Positions 55,876-64,000 of a stretch of 64,000 bases of DNA are shown here, one piece after another; positions within the stretch are counted from its first letter, which is position 1, and each line of letters begins with the position of its first letter. Source of the stretch: Rhizobium terricola (GTDB lineage: Bacteria > Pseudomonadota > Alphaproteobacteria > Rhizobiales > Rhizobiaceae); NCBI RefSeq assembly GCF_012927355.1, contig NZ_JABBGK010000005.1, positions 124,001-188,000 of the forward strand. The letters are read 5' to 3'. The notes below the pieces were generated by a model. That model saw nothing but the letters and a program-made list of their open reading frames with translations. It ran no database searches and had not been told where the DNA came from. The translations under genes and the position numbers were made by a program.

Positions 55876-56759
55876 TACGCCGCCCTCCCGCGCCAAGCGG
55901 CGAAGCTGGAGGGACCCTCATAGATGGAATGCCGTGTCTCATCGATGATGAATCCGAAGCGGCCGATCGCATACTCGTCGCTGGGCACCAGAAACCGGCG
56001 CTCTTCCACTCGCTCGCCGCGCGTGCCGCCGATGGTGGCGATCACCTCGGTCATACCAGGATGATGGTCCGAACGAAGTGCCGCGATGACGATCCAGTCG
56101 CCGGCATGTTCCCGTGCGAAAGCCTGGGCGTCCTTCTCGTAAGACTCACCGGGTGCGAGCGGCCGACCGAAAATCGTTTCCCAGGCATCCGGCCAGCTGT
56201 CGCGGATCGTCTTGTCGGCGCATTTGCGCTCATAGCTCGTGAACAGGTCCGGAAAGGTCAGCGCAACGATTGCCCAGGCGGCGTCCTCTTCATACCAGCC
56301 GCCATCTGTCCTAAGCATCGAGTGGACCTTGGCATTGCGGGCGTCGGAGAGCCTGAAGCCGCCATGACCTGCCGTCGTATGGCAGACAATTCCGTCCGCG
56401 TAGACGGTGGCGCCCTGCGACGGACCCCATGGCGTGCTGCAGGTCACCCGGACGGTCTGGCGGGATAGGAGCCTGAGTTCGCCGCTGTGTCCCGCCTGTT
56501 CGATCATGCGGTTGCGGAAAGCGGCTTCGCCCTCGACAGAGCCGTGGTGCGAATAGAAATCATCGCGCTTCAGTTCGGCAAGCGGCCGGGACACGCGCCA
56601 GGCGCTAGCAAGAAAATACTGCCCATCCCGGGCCGGAACCATCGCGAAGACGAGATCGCCGACACGCGCAACAGCCATGTCGTCGGCGCTTCTGCCGAAC
56701 TCCACCCCTGACGCGTCAGGGGCGGAGACTTCGGAGCATTGCGAAGGAAGCATACTCAC
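55875..56759 (-). CDS. Conserved hypothetical protein (possibly DUF7007)
   Basis: 294 residues from GTG 56759, which overlaps the upstream TGA (GTGA) and has GGAGG 8 nt upstream; ATG 56753 is an alternative. The C-terminal half, 'TSYERKCADKTIRDSWPDAWETIFGRPLAPGESYEKDAQAFAREHAGDWIVIAALRSDHHPGMTEVIAT', matches what I recall as a plasmid-borne domain of unknown function. There is no signal peptide. Part of a coupled operon. Confidence 0.65.
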   Translation of the reverse strand: MSMLPSQCSEVSAPDASGVEFGRSADDMAVARVGDLVFAMVPARDGQYFLASAWRVSRPLAELKRDDFYSHHGSVEGEAAFRNRMIEQAGHSGELRLLSRQTVRVTCSTPWGPSQGATVYADGIVCHTTAGHGGFRLSDARNAKVHSMLRTDGGWYEEDAAWAIVALTFPDLFTSYERKCADKTIRDSWPDAWETIFGRPLAPGESYEKDAQAFAREHAGDWIVIAALRSDHHPGMTEVIATIGGTRGERVEERRFLVPSDEYAIGRFGFIIDETRHSIYEGPSSFAAWRGRAA

Positions 56760-57232
56760 GCTGCAGTCCTCCCCTCGATATGATCGGCGGCGACTTCGTC
56801 GGCAGTCACCTCCTCGAGAACGGCATGCGGATATCCATGCCGGGTGAGCCATTCCGCGGCCGCCTGCCGATTGTTCGCCAGGTGGACGAGTTCTGCATTG
56901 GCGCCGGGGCGATCGAAGACGTGAACAGATCCAAGCGCGGGACGCTCGACGACTTTGAACGTCAGGCCGCTATCGAGCGAAAAGGTCCGGTGGATACGGA
57001 CGGTGATGACGCCATTTGCGCCGAGATCGCCTTCATGCAGCGTGAAGCACGGTGTCAGGCTGGAATTGCCGAGGCCGCGTTTGCCTTCCTTGCGGATCAG
57101 CCGACCCTGGCTGTTGCGCGTTTGCCAAGCTGACAGTTTCTTCTTGTGGCGCTCGGGCGGTCGTGGGGTACCGTCCGACCAGGCGACGGTGGAGCCGATC
57201 GGGGCGAGGTCATAAATCAGAGACGCGGACAT
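56756..57232 (-). CDS. Conserved hypothetical protein
   Basis: 158 residues from ATG 57232, 6 nt after AAGGAGGA. 'KKKLSAWQTRNSQGRLIRKEGKRGLGNSSLTPCFTLHEGDLGANGVITVRIHRTFSLDSGLTF' suggests a small beta-rich protein. First gene of the tight operon running to 55103. It lies 95 nt after the ParB-like gene. Function unknown. Confidence 0.6.
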   Translation of the reverse strand: MSASLIYDLAPIGSTVAWSDGTPRPPERHKKKLSAWQTRNSQGRLIRKEGKRGLGNSSLTPCFTLHEGDLGANGVITVRIHRTFSLDSGLTFKVVERPALGSVHVFDRPGANAELVHLANNRQAAAEWLTRHGYPHAVLEEVTADEVAADHIEGRTAA

Positions 57233-57327
57233 CGCATCCTCCTTCAAGTTTTTGCGGGTGGTGGAAACGAAACCGCCGCCGGGAGGACCGGCGGCGGAAG
57301 ATCAAGGGGAGCAGGACTGGGCGGCGG

Positions 57328-59070
57328 CTATTCCGCCGCGATCCCGTAGGCGGTTTCCTCCTCGTCGGAGGCGGCATCACTCACCGGGTCGGCGAGGTGA
57401 TCGTCATCTCCCGTCGCCGTTGGATCGAACCCGTCGACACCGATGCTCTCGCCCTCAGCACCATCGCCGTCGTCGCCGACGAGATCATCGGCGTGCTTCA
57501 TGAGATCTGCGATGTCCTTCGGGTCAGGCGCAAACAGCGCCGCCGGAAGGACGAAGGCAGCATCGGTCGCGAAGTGATCGACGAGTGCCGCGCGGGTTTC
57601 GCGGACCCGTGCCCGCGGGACGAGATTGACCGATTTTGCTGCGGCTTCCAGCGCCTGACGCGACAGGCACAAGAGGAAATCCTCGGTCCCCATGTTCGGA
57701 AGGAACCCGTCCGCACCGATTGCGTCGCCGGCAATGCGCGAGACGACGCCACTGTTCGACATCCCGCGCCGGCACGAGAGCACGTCGATGAGCACGGAGC
57801 GAGCGGCGACACGCACGCTGTCCATATCGAACGACAAGCGTCCGTCCGCGGAATAGAGGCGCGCGACATGACGCTGGAAACGCTTCGGGCCGAACACGGT
57901 GTCGTTGGCGCCGGAATCGACCCGAATATTGGTGCCGGCGAAGGCAATGACCAGGAGCGCCATCAGCATGTCGTCCTCGATCGGCGCCCGGGCGAGCGCC
58001 TCATGCAGCGCATCGGTACGGAAATCACCGATCATGTCCTGGCCCTTTTGCGTGACCTCGGGCCTGGTCTTCCCGACGGCATCAGTGTCATCGTCGGCCT
58101 CCGTCGTAGCGCCACCGGCGGGACCGGATCGCCCATCGGTTTTCCTTGCCTCCGGCATCCGGTAGTGGACGCTCTGCACCTTGCCGTCGCGATCGAGATA
58201 CATCGCCGTGCAATCGCCCTTGGCCGGCTTGCCGTAGACGCGTTCGGCCTTCTTGGGCAGGTCCGGCTGGCCCCAATTGTTGACCTCGACGATTGCGCCC
58301 TTCTTCGGAAGGTTGCTCGCCATCCACTCCTGCTGAGCGCCGAGGAAAGCTTCAACATTGGTGGTGTAGCGATTGTCCTGATCGGCCGGGCCGAACAGGT
58401 CCTCGGCCCACTCGATACCGTAAGCGAGGCGAAGATCGTCGCCGAAGCTTGCATCGCGAGCATACATGCGGGTTTTCGAGAGGCCGTTGGCGATTTGCCA
58501 CCAGGCTGCCGTATCGCCCTTCTTCGGCTTGTGGGCTTTCCAAACCTCTTTCTGCTCCTCGGACGATGCGGCCGCGATCGTCCTCAGTTGCTGCTCGTTG
58601 GGCATATCGCCCTTTGCCATCTGGTCGAGCATGGAGGGCAGCACGTTGGCGAGCAGACGGAGCTTGCGGATCTGGCGGACGGGAAGCGCGAGCGCCACGG
58701 CGATCGCCTCCTCGGTCCAGCCGAGCGCGACCAGCCGCTCGATGCCCCTCCATTGGTCGACCGGATTGAGCGGCTCGCGCGCGATGTTCTCGACCATCGA
58801 GCGCATGGCGCCGTTATCGTTGGCCGCCTCGACGACGATCACGTCGATTTCCTCGAGACCAGCGGCGATCGCCATGCGGGTGCGCCGGTGACCGGCTTCG
58901 ATGACGTAGCCGTTACCGCCGGCTTCCGGGAAAATGACCGGCGGCTGGATCACGCCGACGGCCTTGATCGTCGCCAAAAGCAGGGCGTCGGCCTGCGGCG
59001 TCGACTTCGACTGGCGCGTGTTATCCGGGTTGTCCTTCAGTGCACGCGGATCGACCTTCATCAGTTGCAT
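57328..59070 (-). CDS. Large ParB/Spo0J-like nuclease-domain protein
   Basis: 580 residues from ATG 59070 (AGGAG 7 nt upstream). The ParB N-terminal domain has 'VIEAGHRRTRMAIAAGL' near residue 55 and 'MVENIAREPLNPVDQWRGIERLVALGWTEEAIAVALALPVRQIRKLRLL', including the HTH. The following 400 residues are specific to plasmid-borne relatives and end in an Asp-rich tail. It is not the partition RepB of this replicon. Related proteins are common in leading regions of conjugative plasmids, where a role in establishment has been proposed. Confidence 0.88.
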   Translation of the reverse strand: MQLMKVDPRALKDNPDNTRQSKSTPQADALLLATIKAVGVIQPPVIFPEAGGNGYVIEAGHRRTRMAIAAGLEEIDVIVVEAANDNGAMRSMVENIAREPLNPVDQWRGIERLVALGWTEEAIAVALALPVRQIRKLRLLANVLPSMLDQMAKGDMPNEQQLRTIAAASSEEQKEVWKAHKPKKGDTAAWWQIANGLSKTRMYARDASFGDDLRLAYGIEWAEDLFGPADQDNRYTTNVEAFLGAQQEWMASNLPKKGAIVEVNNWGQPDLPKKAERVYGKPAKGDCTAMYLDRDGKVQSVHYRMPEARKTDGRSGPAGGATTEADDDTDAVGKTRPEVTQKGQDMIGDFRTDALHEALARAPIEDDMLMALLVIAFAGTNIRVDSGANDTVFGPKRFQRHVARLYSADGRLSFDMDSVRVAARSVLIDVLSCRRGMSNSGVVSRIAGDAIGADGFLPNMGTEDFLLCLSRQALEAAAKSVNLVPRARVRETRAALVDHFATDAAFVLPAALFAPDPKDIADLMKHADDLVGDDGDGAEGESIGVDGFDPTATGDDDHLADPVSDAASDEEETAYGIAAE

Positions 59071-59123
59071 GGGATGCTCCTTCTCGGGGGATTTGGACAC
59101 GGCCCTCTGCCTGCCCTTCTCGC

Positions 59124-59145
59124 GTCTTCATTCTTTCCTGAAGAC
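59124..59145. repeat. Hairpin in the ParB-like leader
   Basis: GTCTTCA, an 8-nt loop, TGAAGAC: a perfect 7-bp stem 54 nt ahead of the ParB-like start. It differs in wording from elements E1-E4. Confidence 0.5.
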
Positions 59146-59295
59146 ACCTTCCGGACCGCGGAGCGGGCGGCCGGGTGCAACTGCGGTCGAGCATCGCTGC
59201 CGCGAAGGACCAGCGGGGCCAGAGCCCTGCGAAGGACGAGTGGCCGGGATGCGGAGACGGCAGTTGAGCGCAAGCGGCGACCGGCGGACCGATCT

Positions 59296-59321
59296 GCGAG
59301 AGGGGTTTCTCTCGCCTTTTT
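59296..59321 (+). terminator. Plus-strand intrinsic terminator
   Basis: GCGAGAG-GGGTTT-CTCTCGC followed by CTTTTT. No plus-strand gene ends nearby, so it may end a short antisense transcript arising inside the ParB-like leader, or insulate the parDE promoter. Confidence 0.6.
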
Positions 59322-59386
59322 CATCATCCATTCCTTTTTCCTGTTTCACCGCACACCTTCGGGAATGCGGATGATTGCGAGGAGGA

Positions 59387-59415
59387 TTGATAATAGTTGA
59401 TAAGGAGCCTATCTT
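59387..59415 (+). promoter_or_regulatory. parDE promoter
   Basis: TTGATA (59387-59392), 17 bp, TATCTT (59410-59415), 30 nt ahead of the parD start. Overlapping TTGATA/TTGATAA repeats may serve as operator half-sites. Confidence 0.6.
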
Positions 59416-59444
59416 GTCTTCCATCACATCAGATGGAGAACAGC

Positions 59445-59711
59445 ATGATCAGTGCCGATCTGGGAAAGCAGCTCGAAAGCTATATCCAGCAACTCGTCGA
59501 AACCGGTCGTTATGGCTCAAAAAGCGAAGTTCTGCGGGAAGGTGTGCGACTGGTCCAGGACCGCGAGTCCCGGCTTGCCGCGTTGGATGCTTCCATCAAA
59601 CGCGGCATTGCCGATGCGGACACTGGCCGAACGAAGCCAGCGAGCGATGTCTTCGATCGACTCGAGGCCAAATACAGTGCGATGGCTGACAAGGCCGAAA
59701 AATCGGCATGA
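59445..59711 (+). CDS. parD: ParD-family antitoxin
   Basis: 88 residues from ATG 59445, with GGAG 7 nt upstream. The ribbon-helix-helix N-terminus 'LGKQLESYIQQLVETGRYGSKSEVLREGVRLVQDRE' is followed by the toxin-binding helices. ATGA overlap couples it to parE. Confidence 0.92.
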   Translation: MISADLGKQLESYIQQLVETGRYGSKSEVLREGVRLVQDRESRLAALDASIKRGIADADTGRTKPASDVFDRLEAKYSAMADKAEKSA

Positions 59712-60004
59712 TCCTCGAGTTTTCCTACGAGGCGGAAAACGATCTCGAGCAAATCGCCGACTATATCGCTCAGGATAATCCCCGACGCGCCCTCTCATTC
59801 GTTCGGGAACTGCGCAGCAAGTGTGAGGATCTCGTCGATACTCCAAACGGCTTCACTCTCGTTCCCCGCTACGAGCACCACGGTATCCGCCGGCGCGTTC
59901 ACGGCAACTACCTGATCTTCTACCGCGTAGAGAGCGTGAAGGTGGTCATCATCCATGTGCTGCATGGCGCCACCGACTATGGCGCCATTCTGTTCGGCGA
60001 TTGA
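59708..60004 (+). CDS. parE: ParE/RelE-family toxin
   Basis: 98 residues, 'ILEFSYEAENDLEQIADYIAQDNPRRALSFVRELRSKCEDLVDTPNGF...YEHHGIRRRVHGNYLIFYRVE...IIHVLHGATDYG'. This is a complete ParE fold; these toxins usually poison DNA gyrase. It ends 39 nt before the convergent giant gene. Confidence 0.92.
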   Translation: MILEFSYEAENDLEQIADYIAQDNPRRALSFVRELRSKCEDLVDTPNGFTLVPRYEHHGIRRRVHGNYLIFYRVESVKVVIIHVLHGATDYGAILFGD

Positions 60005-60043
60005 TCTGAGCCGCTGAGACGGGCGCCCGCTCGAACAGCGGAG

Positions 60044-63000
60044 CTAGGCGGCTGCCTTCTGCGTTGCGTTATCGTCAGGGGCTGATTGCGCCAGCGCCTC
60101 CTCGACCTCCCGCAACTGCCGGCGCTTCTCGGCAAGCTCGTCCGCAAATGCAAACGCGCCGCCGTCCCGCGAGCGATACGAAGCAAGACGCTTGTGCGCG
60201 TCTTGCAATCGATAGCGATAGCGTTCCCGCTCGTTTTCAAAACCATCCAGCGCGTTTTCGAGGCGGGAGATGGCGCCAAGTGGCGTTACGGTTACCGCCA
60301 AATCGACCTCGTAATCCGCTCCGGTGCGCTGGAGGAGGGTCGTGTAACGATATCCATCGTCCCTACCGAACCGCTCGCCGGAATAGATGAGATCGAAGCC
60401 TCCGATCGAGGCGATGACGCTCTCGTCTTCCTGCTGGAGCTGAACGAGAGTGAGGATTTCCTTCATCAGGGCGCGACCGGCGGCCTTCCGCTCGTCGAAA
60501 GGCTCGCCGACGACGCTCATGGCGAAGGCGTCGGCCGTGGTCGGGACAAGGCGTTCCATATCCTTGCCGATTTCCGCAATCCGCCGCTCCGAGGTCCCGA
60601 TATCGCGTTCCGCGTCACGGATCTGCCGCCGCACGGCATACTGATCGTCGTCATGGGCGGCGCGCAGCCGTTCGAGACGGGCAATGTCCGCCTCGAGCCC
60701 CGCCTTCTGCATCAGACGTTCGTCACCGCTCGCAATCGCCTTGGCCATGGCGAACTGGTTTGCAGCCCCTTCGCCGAGGTCTTCAAGCCGTCGGATCGAG
60801 GTATCGCCGGAGAGTGCCGCGGCAATGAAGCGGGCCTTGCGTTCGTTGTTCTGCCACATCGCAGCGTCGAGCGAGCCCTGGGTGGCATAGGCGAAGATAT
60901 CGACCTCATCATGCTGATTGCCCTGGCGCACGAGCCGGCCCTCGCGCTGTTCGATCTGCGAGGGCAGCCAGGGGACGTCGAGATGATGCAGCGCCTTCAG
61001 GCGAAGCTGCGCATTGACGCCGGTCCCCATTGTGTCCGACGAGCCGATCAGGAAGCGGATCTTGCCGGCGCGGACGTCGGCGAAGAGGCGCTGCTTCGCC
61101 TCGGTCTTCTTGTAGTCCTGCATAAAGGCGATTTCGGATGCCGGAACACCCATGCGGATCAGTTCATCCCGGATCCAGCGGTAAGCGGAAAATCCTCTGC
61201 TCTTTTCGACGTTGATGGTGCCGAGATCGGAGAAGATCATCTGCGCCGCGCCGGCTAGATCAAAGGGCTTGCCGTCCGGTCGCACAAACGTGTTTTGCGA
61301 CGTCTCCTGCCAAATTCGGAAGGCGTTCTGGACGAGCAGGTTGAGCTTATTGTCCGGCTCGTTGTCATTGTCCGCGTCGACCAGGCGGAGATCGATGGCG
61401 GCATGGCGACCGTCGGTGATGACGGAGAGCAGGATGTCGTCGCCGGGCTTTGCCGGCCCCTCGCGCATCTCGATCGCCTTGATGCGGGCATCGAGGATCA
61501 TCTGGTAATTCTTGAAGGCCTGGGTCGGCTTGGCCGTCAGGATGTGCCGACGGCCGGTCGAGATCTCGGGCACCTTGACGTATCTGCGGAGATCCCCGGG
61601 CATCACCACGTCGGCGAAGGACCGGAACATCGCGATCAGTTCCGGCACGTTGACGAATGAGGCGAAGCGGCTGACCGGCTTGTATTTGCCTGATGGTTGG
61701 ATCTCCAGTTCCGTCGTCGTGTCACCGAAGGTCGAGGCCCACGCGTCGAATTCATGCAGCCCGCGTTCGGCCAGCGCCGCGTGCCCAAGCAGACGTTGGA
61801 CCGAGAACATCTCGCCGAGCGTGTTGGTAATCGGCGTACCGGACGCGAGAACCAAAGCCCGGCCGGGGTTCTTCGTCTCGATGAAGCGGGACTTGACGTA
61901 GAGGTCCCAGGCGCGCTGCGAACCGTTCGGATCGATGCCTTTCAAGGTCGACATGTTGGTGGCGAAGGAAAGCTTGCGGAATTCCTGCGCCTCATCGACG
62001 ATAATCTGGTCGACGCCGATTTCGGAAATGGTCAACAGGTCGTCTTTGCGGGTGGACAGCGCCTCGAGCCGTTCCTTGAGGCCTTCCTTGAGCCGCTCGA
62101 GACGCTTGCGGGAGACACGGTCCTCGCTGTCGACCTTGGTCAGCAGTTCCTCATAGAGCTGCAGTTCATCCTGGACCATCTGTTGCTCGAAATTCGACGG
62201 CACGGCGATAAACCGGAATGCCGAGTGGGTGATGATGATTGCATCCCAGGTCGCGGTCGCCGCCCGCGACAGGAAACGAGCGCGTTTGTCCTTGGTGAAG
62301 TTGGTCTCGTCGGCGACAAGAATGCGGGCGTTCGGATAGAGGGCGAGAAACTCGCGGGCGGCCTGGGCGAGGCAATGGCCCGGAACCACCAGCATCGCCT
62401 TGGCGATCAGCCCGAGCCGGCGCTGCTCCATGATCGCGGCCGCCATCGTCATCGTCTTGCCGGCGCCGACGGCGTGCGCGAGATAGGTCGAGCCGGACGA
62501 GATGATGCGCCAGATGCCACGCTTCTGGTGGCCGTAAAGAACCAAGGCGCCGGAGGCGCCGGGGAGTTTCAGATGTGAACCATCGAACTTTCTTGGCGCG
62601 ATGTTGTTGAAGCGATCGTTATAGACCCGCGCCAGACGGTCGGTGCGATCGGGGTCGGTCCACACCCAGTTCTGGAAGGCCGTCTTGACCTTCTGCAGCT
62701 TGTCGCGGGCGGCTTCCGTGTCGACGACGTTCAGCACCCGCCGCTCCCCGTCCGCATCCTTGAAGACGTCGAAGATCTGCGGCACGCGGCTGTTTAGCGC
62801 ATCGGCGAGCAATTCGCCGGCGTGGCGGCGGTCGGTGCCCCATTCGGATGTGCCGGCAGCCGTCCATCCAAGTTGTCGCGCCTCGACTGTCCATGAACCG
62901 AGTTCCGGCATGTGATAGATCCTGATCTCGGCGCCCATCGTCTCGTGGATGAAGTCGACGATGTCTGCGGCCGGAATCCAGGGTGCGCCCAGCCGGGCGG

Positions 63001-64000
63001 TGATATCAGACGGGCGGAGATCAGCCGGCTGCACCGCCTGAAGCGCACGGACATTGCGCTCATAAGCGGGATCGAGCTCGGCCGCAGCTGCCGCGGCAGC
63101 AAGTTTGGTGCGCACCGCCCCGGAGAGATAAGCATCGGAGGTTTGCCAGGACCCGTCGGCCGGATCGCGAAAGATCGCGTCACCGAGCGCGTCGAGCGCC
63201 GCCTTCGTGTCGCAATGCAGAAGTTCCGCGATATGATCGAGGTCGATGCGTCCGCGGTCGTTGAGGACGACGGCCAAGGCATCGGCGGCGGAGGTGATGG
63301 CGGGCGGGTTAGGGGGCGCGATGACGCGTTCGGAGAAAATCGGCCCGGGCCTGGCGGTGTCGGTTTCGAGGTCATAATCCTCGATGGAGGCGACCAGCCA
63401 GCAATCGGGGTCATCGCGGAAGGGCATAAGGTTCGGCTGGCGATGGGTCTCACGAACCTCGCCCGTCGTCTCATCCTCGATGATCGACACCGTGGTGTGG
63501 TTGATTGGGCCGAAATCGCGCACAAAGCTCGACCAGGCGATGCGCAGCCGCACTTGGCAGTCCCGCCACGGCCGGTCCAGTTCCTGGGCCTTCAGGACGT
63601 CGCGCACGGCATCGCGGATCGGGATCAGTTTGCGAATGATTCGGACGTGTTTTTCCGAAATTCCCTCGCCGCTGCGGGCCTTGCGCACTTGAACCGGAAC
63701 CGGCTCGCCGTCGACGACCTGCATGAGACCATGTCTGACGTCGACAAAATAGCTGCCTTCGCGCACCTTGGCATTGTCGGACCTGAGATCCACGATCTCG
63801 GCAAGCTCATCTTCCAGATCGATGTCGATGGCGATCGGCTCGCCGTCATAAAGGTCTTCCGGAAGAAGCGCGACGGCTGCCGTCAGCGCCGCATCTAGTT
63901 CCTCGCCGGTGCGTGACCGGCACGTATAGGTCTCCCCGAAGGGACCGGAAGTCAGGGCATGATCGCCGAGCACGAACTCCGGATGCTGCGCGAACCACCT
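60044..64000 (-). CDS. DarB-like methylase/helicase giant, C-terminal part (5' end outside the window)
   Basis: At least 1318 residues; the frame is open at base 64000, and a GTG at 63973 is only internal. The first residues (FAQHPEFVLGDHALTSGPFGETY) match the motif that follows the N6-adenine methylase domain in P1 DarB-like proteins. A superfamily 2 helicase follows: Walker A 'AVGAGKTMTMAAAIM', 'IIVDEAQEFRKL', 'LVLASGTPITNTLGEM' and motif VI 'QIEQREGRLVRQGNQ'. The end is coiled-coil. Such proteins protect entering DNA against restriction. The missing N-terminus should hold the methylase. Confidence 0.88.
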   Translation of the reverse strand, partial: RWFAQHPEFVLGDHALTSGPFGETYTCRSRTGEELDAALTAAVALLPEDLYDGEPIAIDIDLEDELAEIVDLRSDNAKVREGSYFVDVRHGLMQVVDGEPVPVQVRKARSGEGISEKHVRIIRKLIPIRDAVRDVLKAQELDRPWRDCQVRLRIAWSSFVRDFGPINHTTVSIIEDETTGEVRETHRQPNLMPFRDDPDCWLVASIEDYDLETDTARPGPIFSERVIAPPNPPAITSAADALAVVLNDRGRIDLDHIAELLHCDTKAALDALGDAIFRDPADGSWQTSDAYLSGAVRTKLAAAAAAAELDPAYERNVRALQAVQPADLRPSDITARLGAPWIPAADIVDFIHETMGAEIRIYHMPELGSWTVEARQLGWTAAGTSEWGTDRRHAGELLADALNSRVPQIFDVFKDADGERRVLNVVDTEAARDKLQKVKTAFQNWVWTDPDRTDRLARVYNDRFNNIAPRKFDGSHLKLPGASGALVLYGHQKRGIWRIISSGSTYLAHAVGAGKTMTMAAAIMEQRRLGLIAKAMLVVPGHCLAQAAREFLALYPNARILVADETNFTKDKRARFLSRAATATWDAIIITHSAFRFIAVPSNFEQQMVQDELQLYEELLTKVDSEDRVSRKRLERLKEGLKERLEALSTRKDDLLTISEIGVDQIIVDEAQEFRKLSFATNMSTLKGIDPNGSQRAWDLYVKSRFIETKNPGRALVLASGTPITNTLGEMFSVQRLLGHAALAERGLHEFDAWASTFGDTTTELEIQPSGKYKPVSRFASFVNVPELIAMFRSFADVVMPGDLRRYVKVPEISTGRRHILTAKPTQAFKNYQMILDARIKAIEMREGPAKPGDDILLSVITDGRHAAIDLRLVDADNDNEPDNKLNLLVQNAFRIWQETSQNTFVRPDGKPFDLAGAAQMIFSDLGTINVEKSRGFSAYRWIRDELIRMGVPASEIAFMQDYKKTEAKQRLFADVRAGKIRFLIGSSDTMGTGVNAQLRLKALHHLDVPWLPSQIEQREGRLVRQGNQHDEVDIFAYATQGSLDAAMWQNNERKARFIAAALSGDTSIRRLEDLGEGAANQFAMAKAIASGDERLMQKAGLEADIARLERLRAAHDDDQYAVRRQIRDAERDIGTSERRIAEIGKDMERLVPTTADAFAMSVVGEPFDERKAAGRALMKEILTLVQLQQEDESVIASIGGFDLIYSGERFGRDDGYRYTTLLQRTGADYEVDLAVTVTPLGAISRLENALDGFENERERYRYRLQDAHKRLASYRSRDGGAFAFADELAEKRRQLREVEEALAQSAPDDNATQKAAA

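Noticed and set aside
57052..59400. 782-codon open frame on the plus strand
   Set aside because: It is antisense to the ParB-like gene; its product is Arg/His-rich without domains. Long shadow frames are common in GC-rich DNA.
60086..63898. Long plus-strand frames (390, 293 and 328 codons)
   Set aside because: Antisense to the DarB-like gene, no recognisable families.

Overview
The window reads as a large stretch of a conjugative repABC plasmid (or plasmid-like replicon) from a GC-rich alphaproteobacterium of the order Hyphomicrobiales/Rhizobiales (Rhizobium, Agrobacterium, Ensifer, Mesorhizobium or Brucella/Ochrobactrum relatives). The evidence is the repABC locus, a Ti-plasmid-type transfer system (traI-trb, traR/traM, traAFBH, traCDG with an oriT between traA and traC), the ietA/ietS stability pair known from Ti plasmids, and many small accessory families typical of rhizobial plasmids. 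No rRNA, tRNA or CRISPR array was seen.

Layout. About 0-7.4 kb is a metal-related island: three small exported Cys/Met-rich proteins, a YVTN beta-propeller protein, a FixH-like protein, an RND adaptor (CusB-like) fragment cut by an IS6-family element, an NAD synthetase, and a MerR regulator divergent from an HMA-CDF transporter that is coupled to a second lspA. From 7.4 to 20 kb lie gene fragments, the ietAS AAA-ATPase/subtilase pair, a DUF1612 protein, a Phd/PemK toxin-antitoxin pair, a tyrosine recombinase, a PAS receptor-like protein, a cold-shock protein and several unknown small genes. From 20.1 to 23.8 kb is repCBA, with a good candidate for the antisense ctRNA between repB and repC. 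From 24.2 to 34.3 kb is the complete traI-trbBCDEJKLFGHI mating-pore operon, followed by traR and the convergent antiactivator traM. From 36.2 to 37.6 kb are an XRE regulator with a large nested palindrome and a DUF433/DUF5615 toxin-antitoxin pair. From 37.7 to 46.1 kb are traHBFA and the divergent traCDG around oriT.

Right of oriT, after a scar of two truncated transposases, 47-64 kb is an anti-defence and establishment region: nuclease, WGR protein, DUF736 (twice, flanking a Fic gene), ArdC antirestriction protein, a large ParB-like protein, ParDE, and the C-terminal part of a DarB-like methylase/helicase giant that runs off the window end. Nearly all its genes are on the minus strand.

The most interesting observation joins several facts. 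(1) The oriT geometry predicts that the plus strand is transferred, with 43.4 to 64 kb entering the recipient first. (2) Minus-strand genes are exactly those for which this single strand is the transcription template. (3) At least five of those genes are preceded by related, long stem-loop elements in their leaders, while the plus-strand genes of the same region lack them. This is what an F-plasmid-like leading region with single-stranded promoters would look like; it is an inference that needs testing. A second strong point is a 16-bp LuxR-type box found identically in the repA-traI gap and in the traA-traC/oriT gap, plus a perfectly palindromic version next to traI. This implies that quorum sensing co-controls copy number, pore building and DNA processing.
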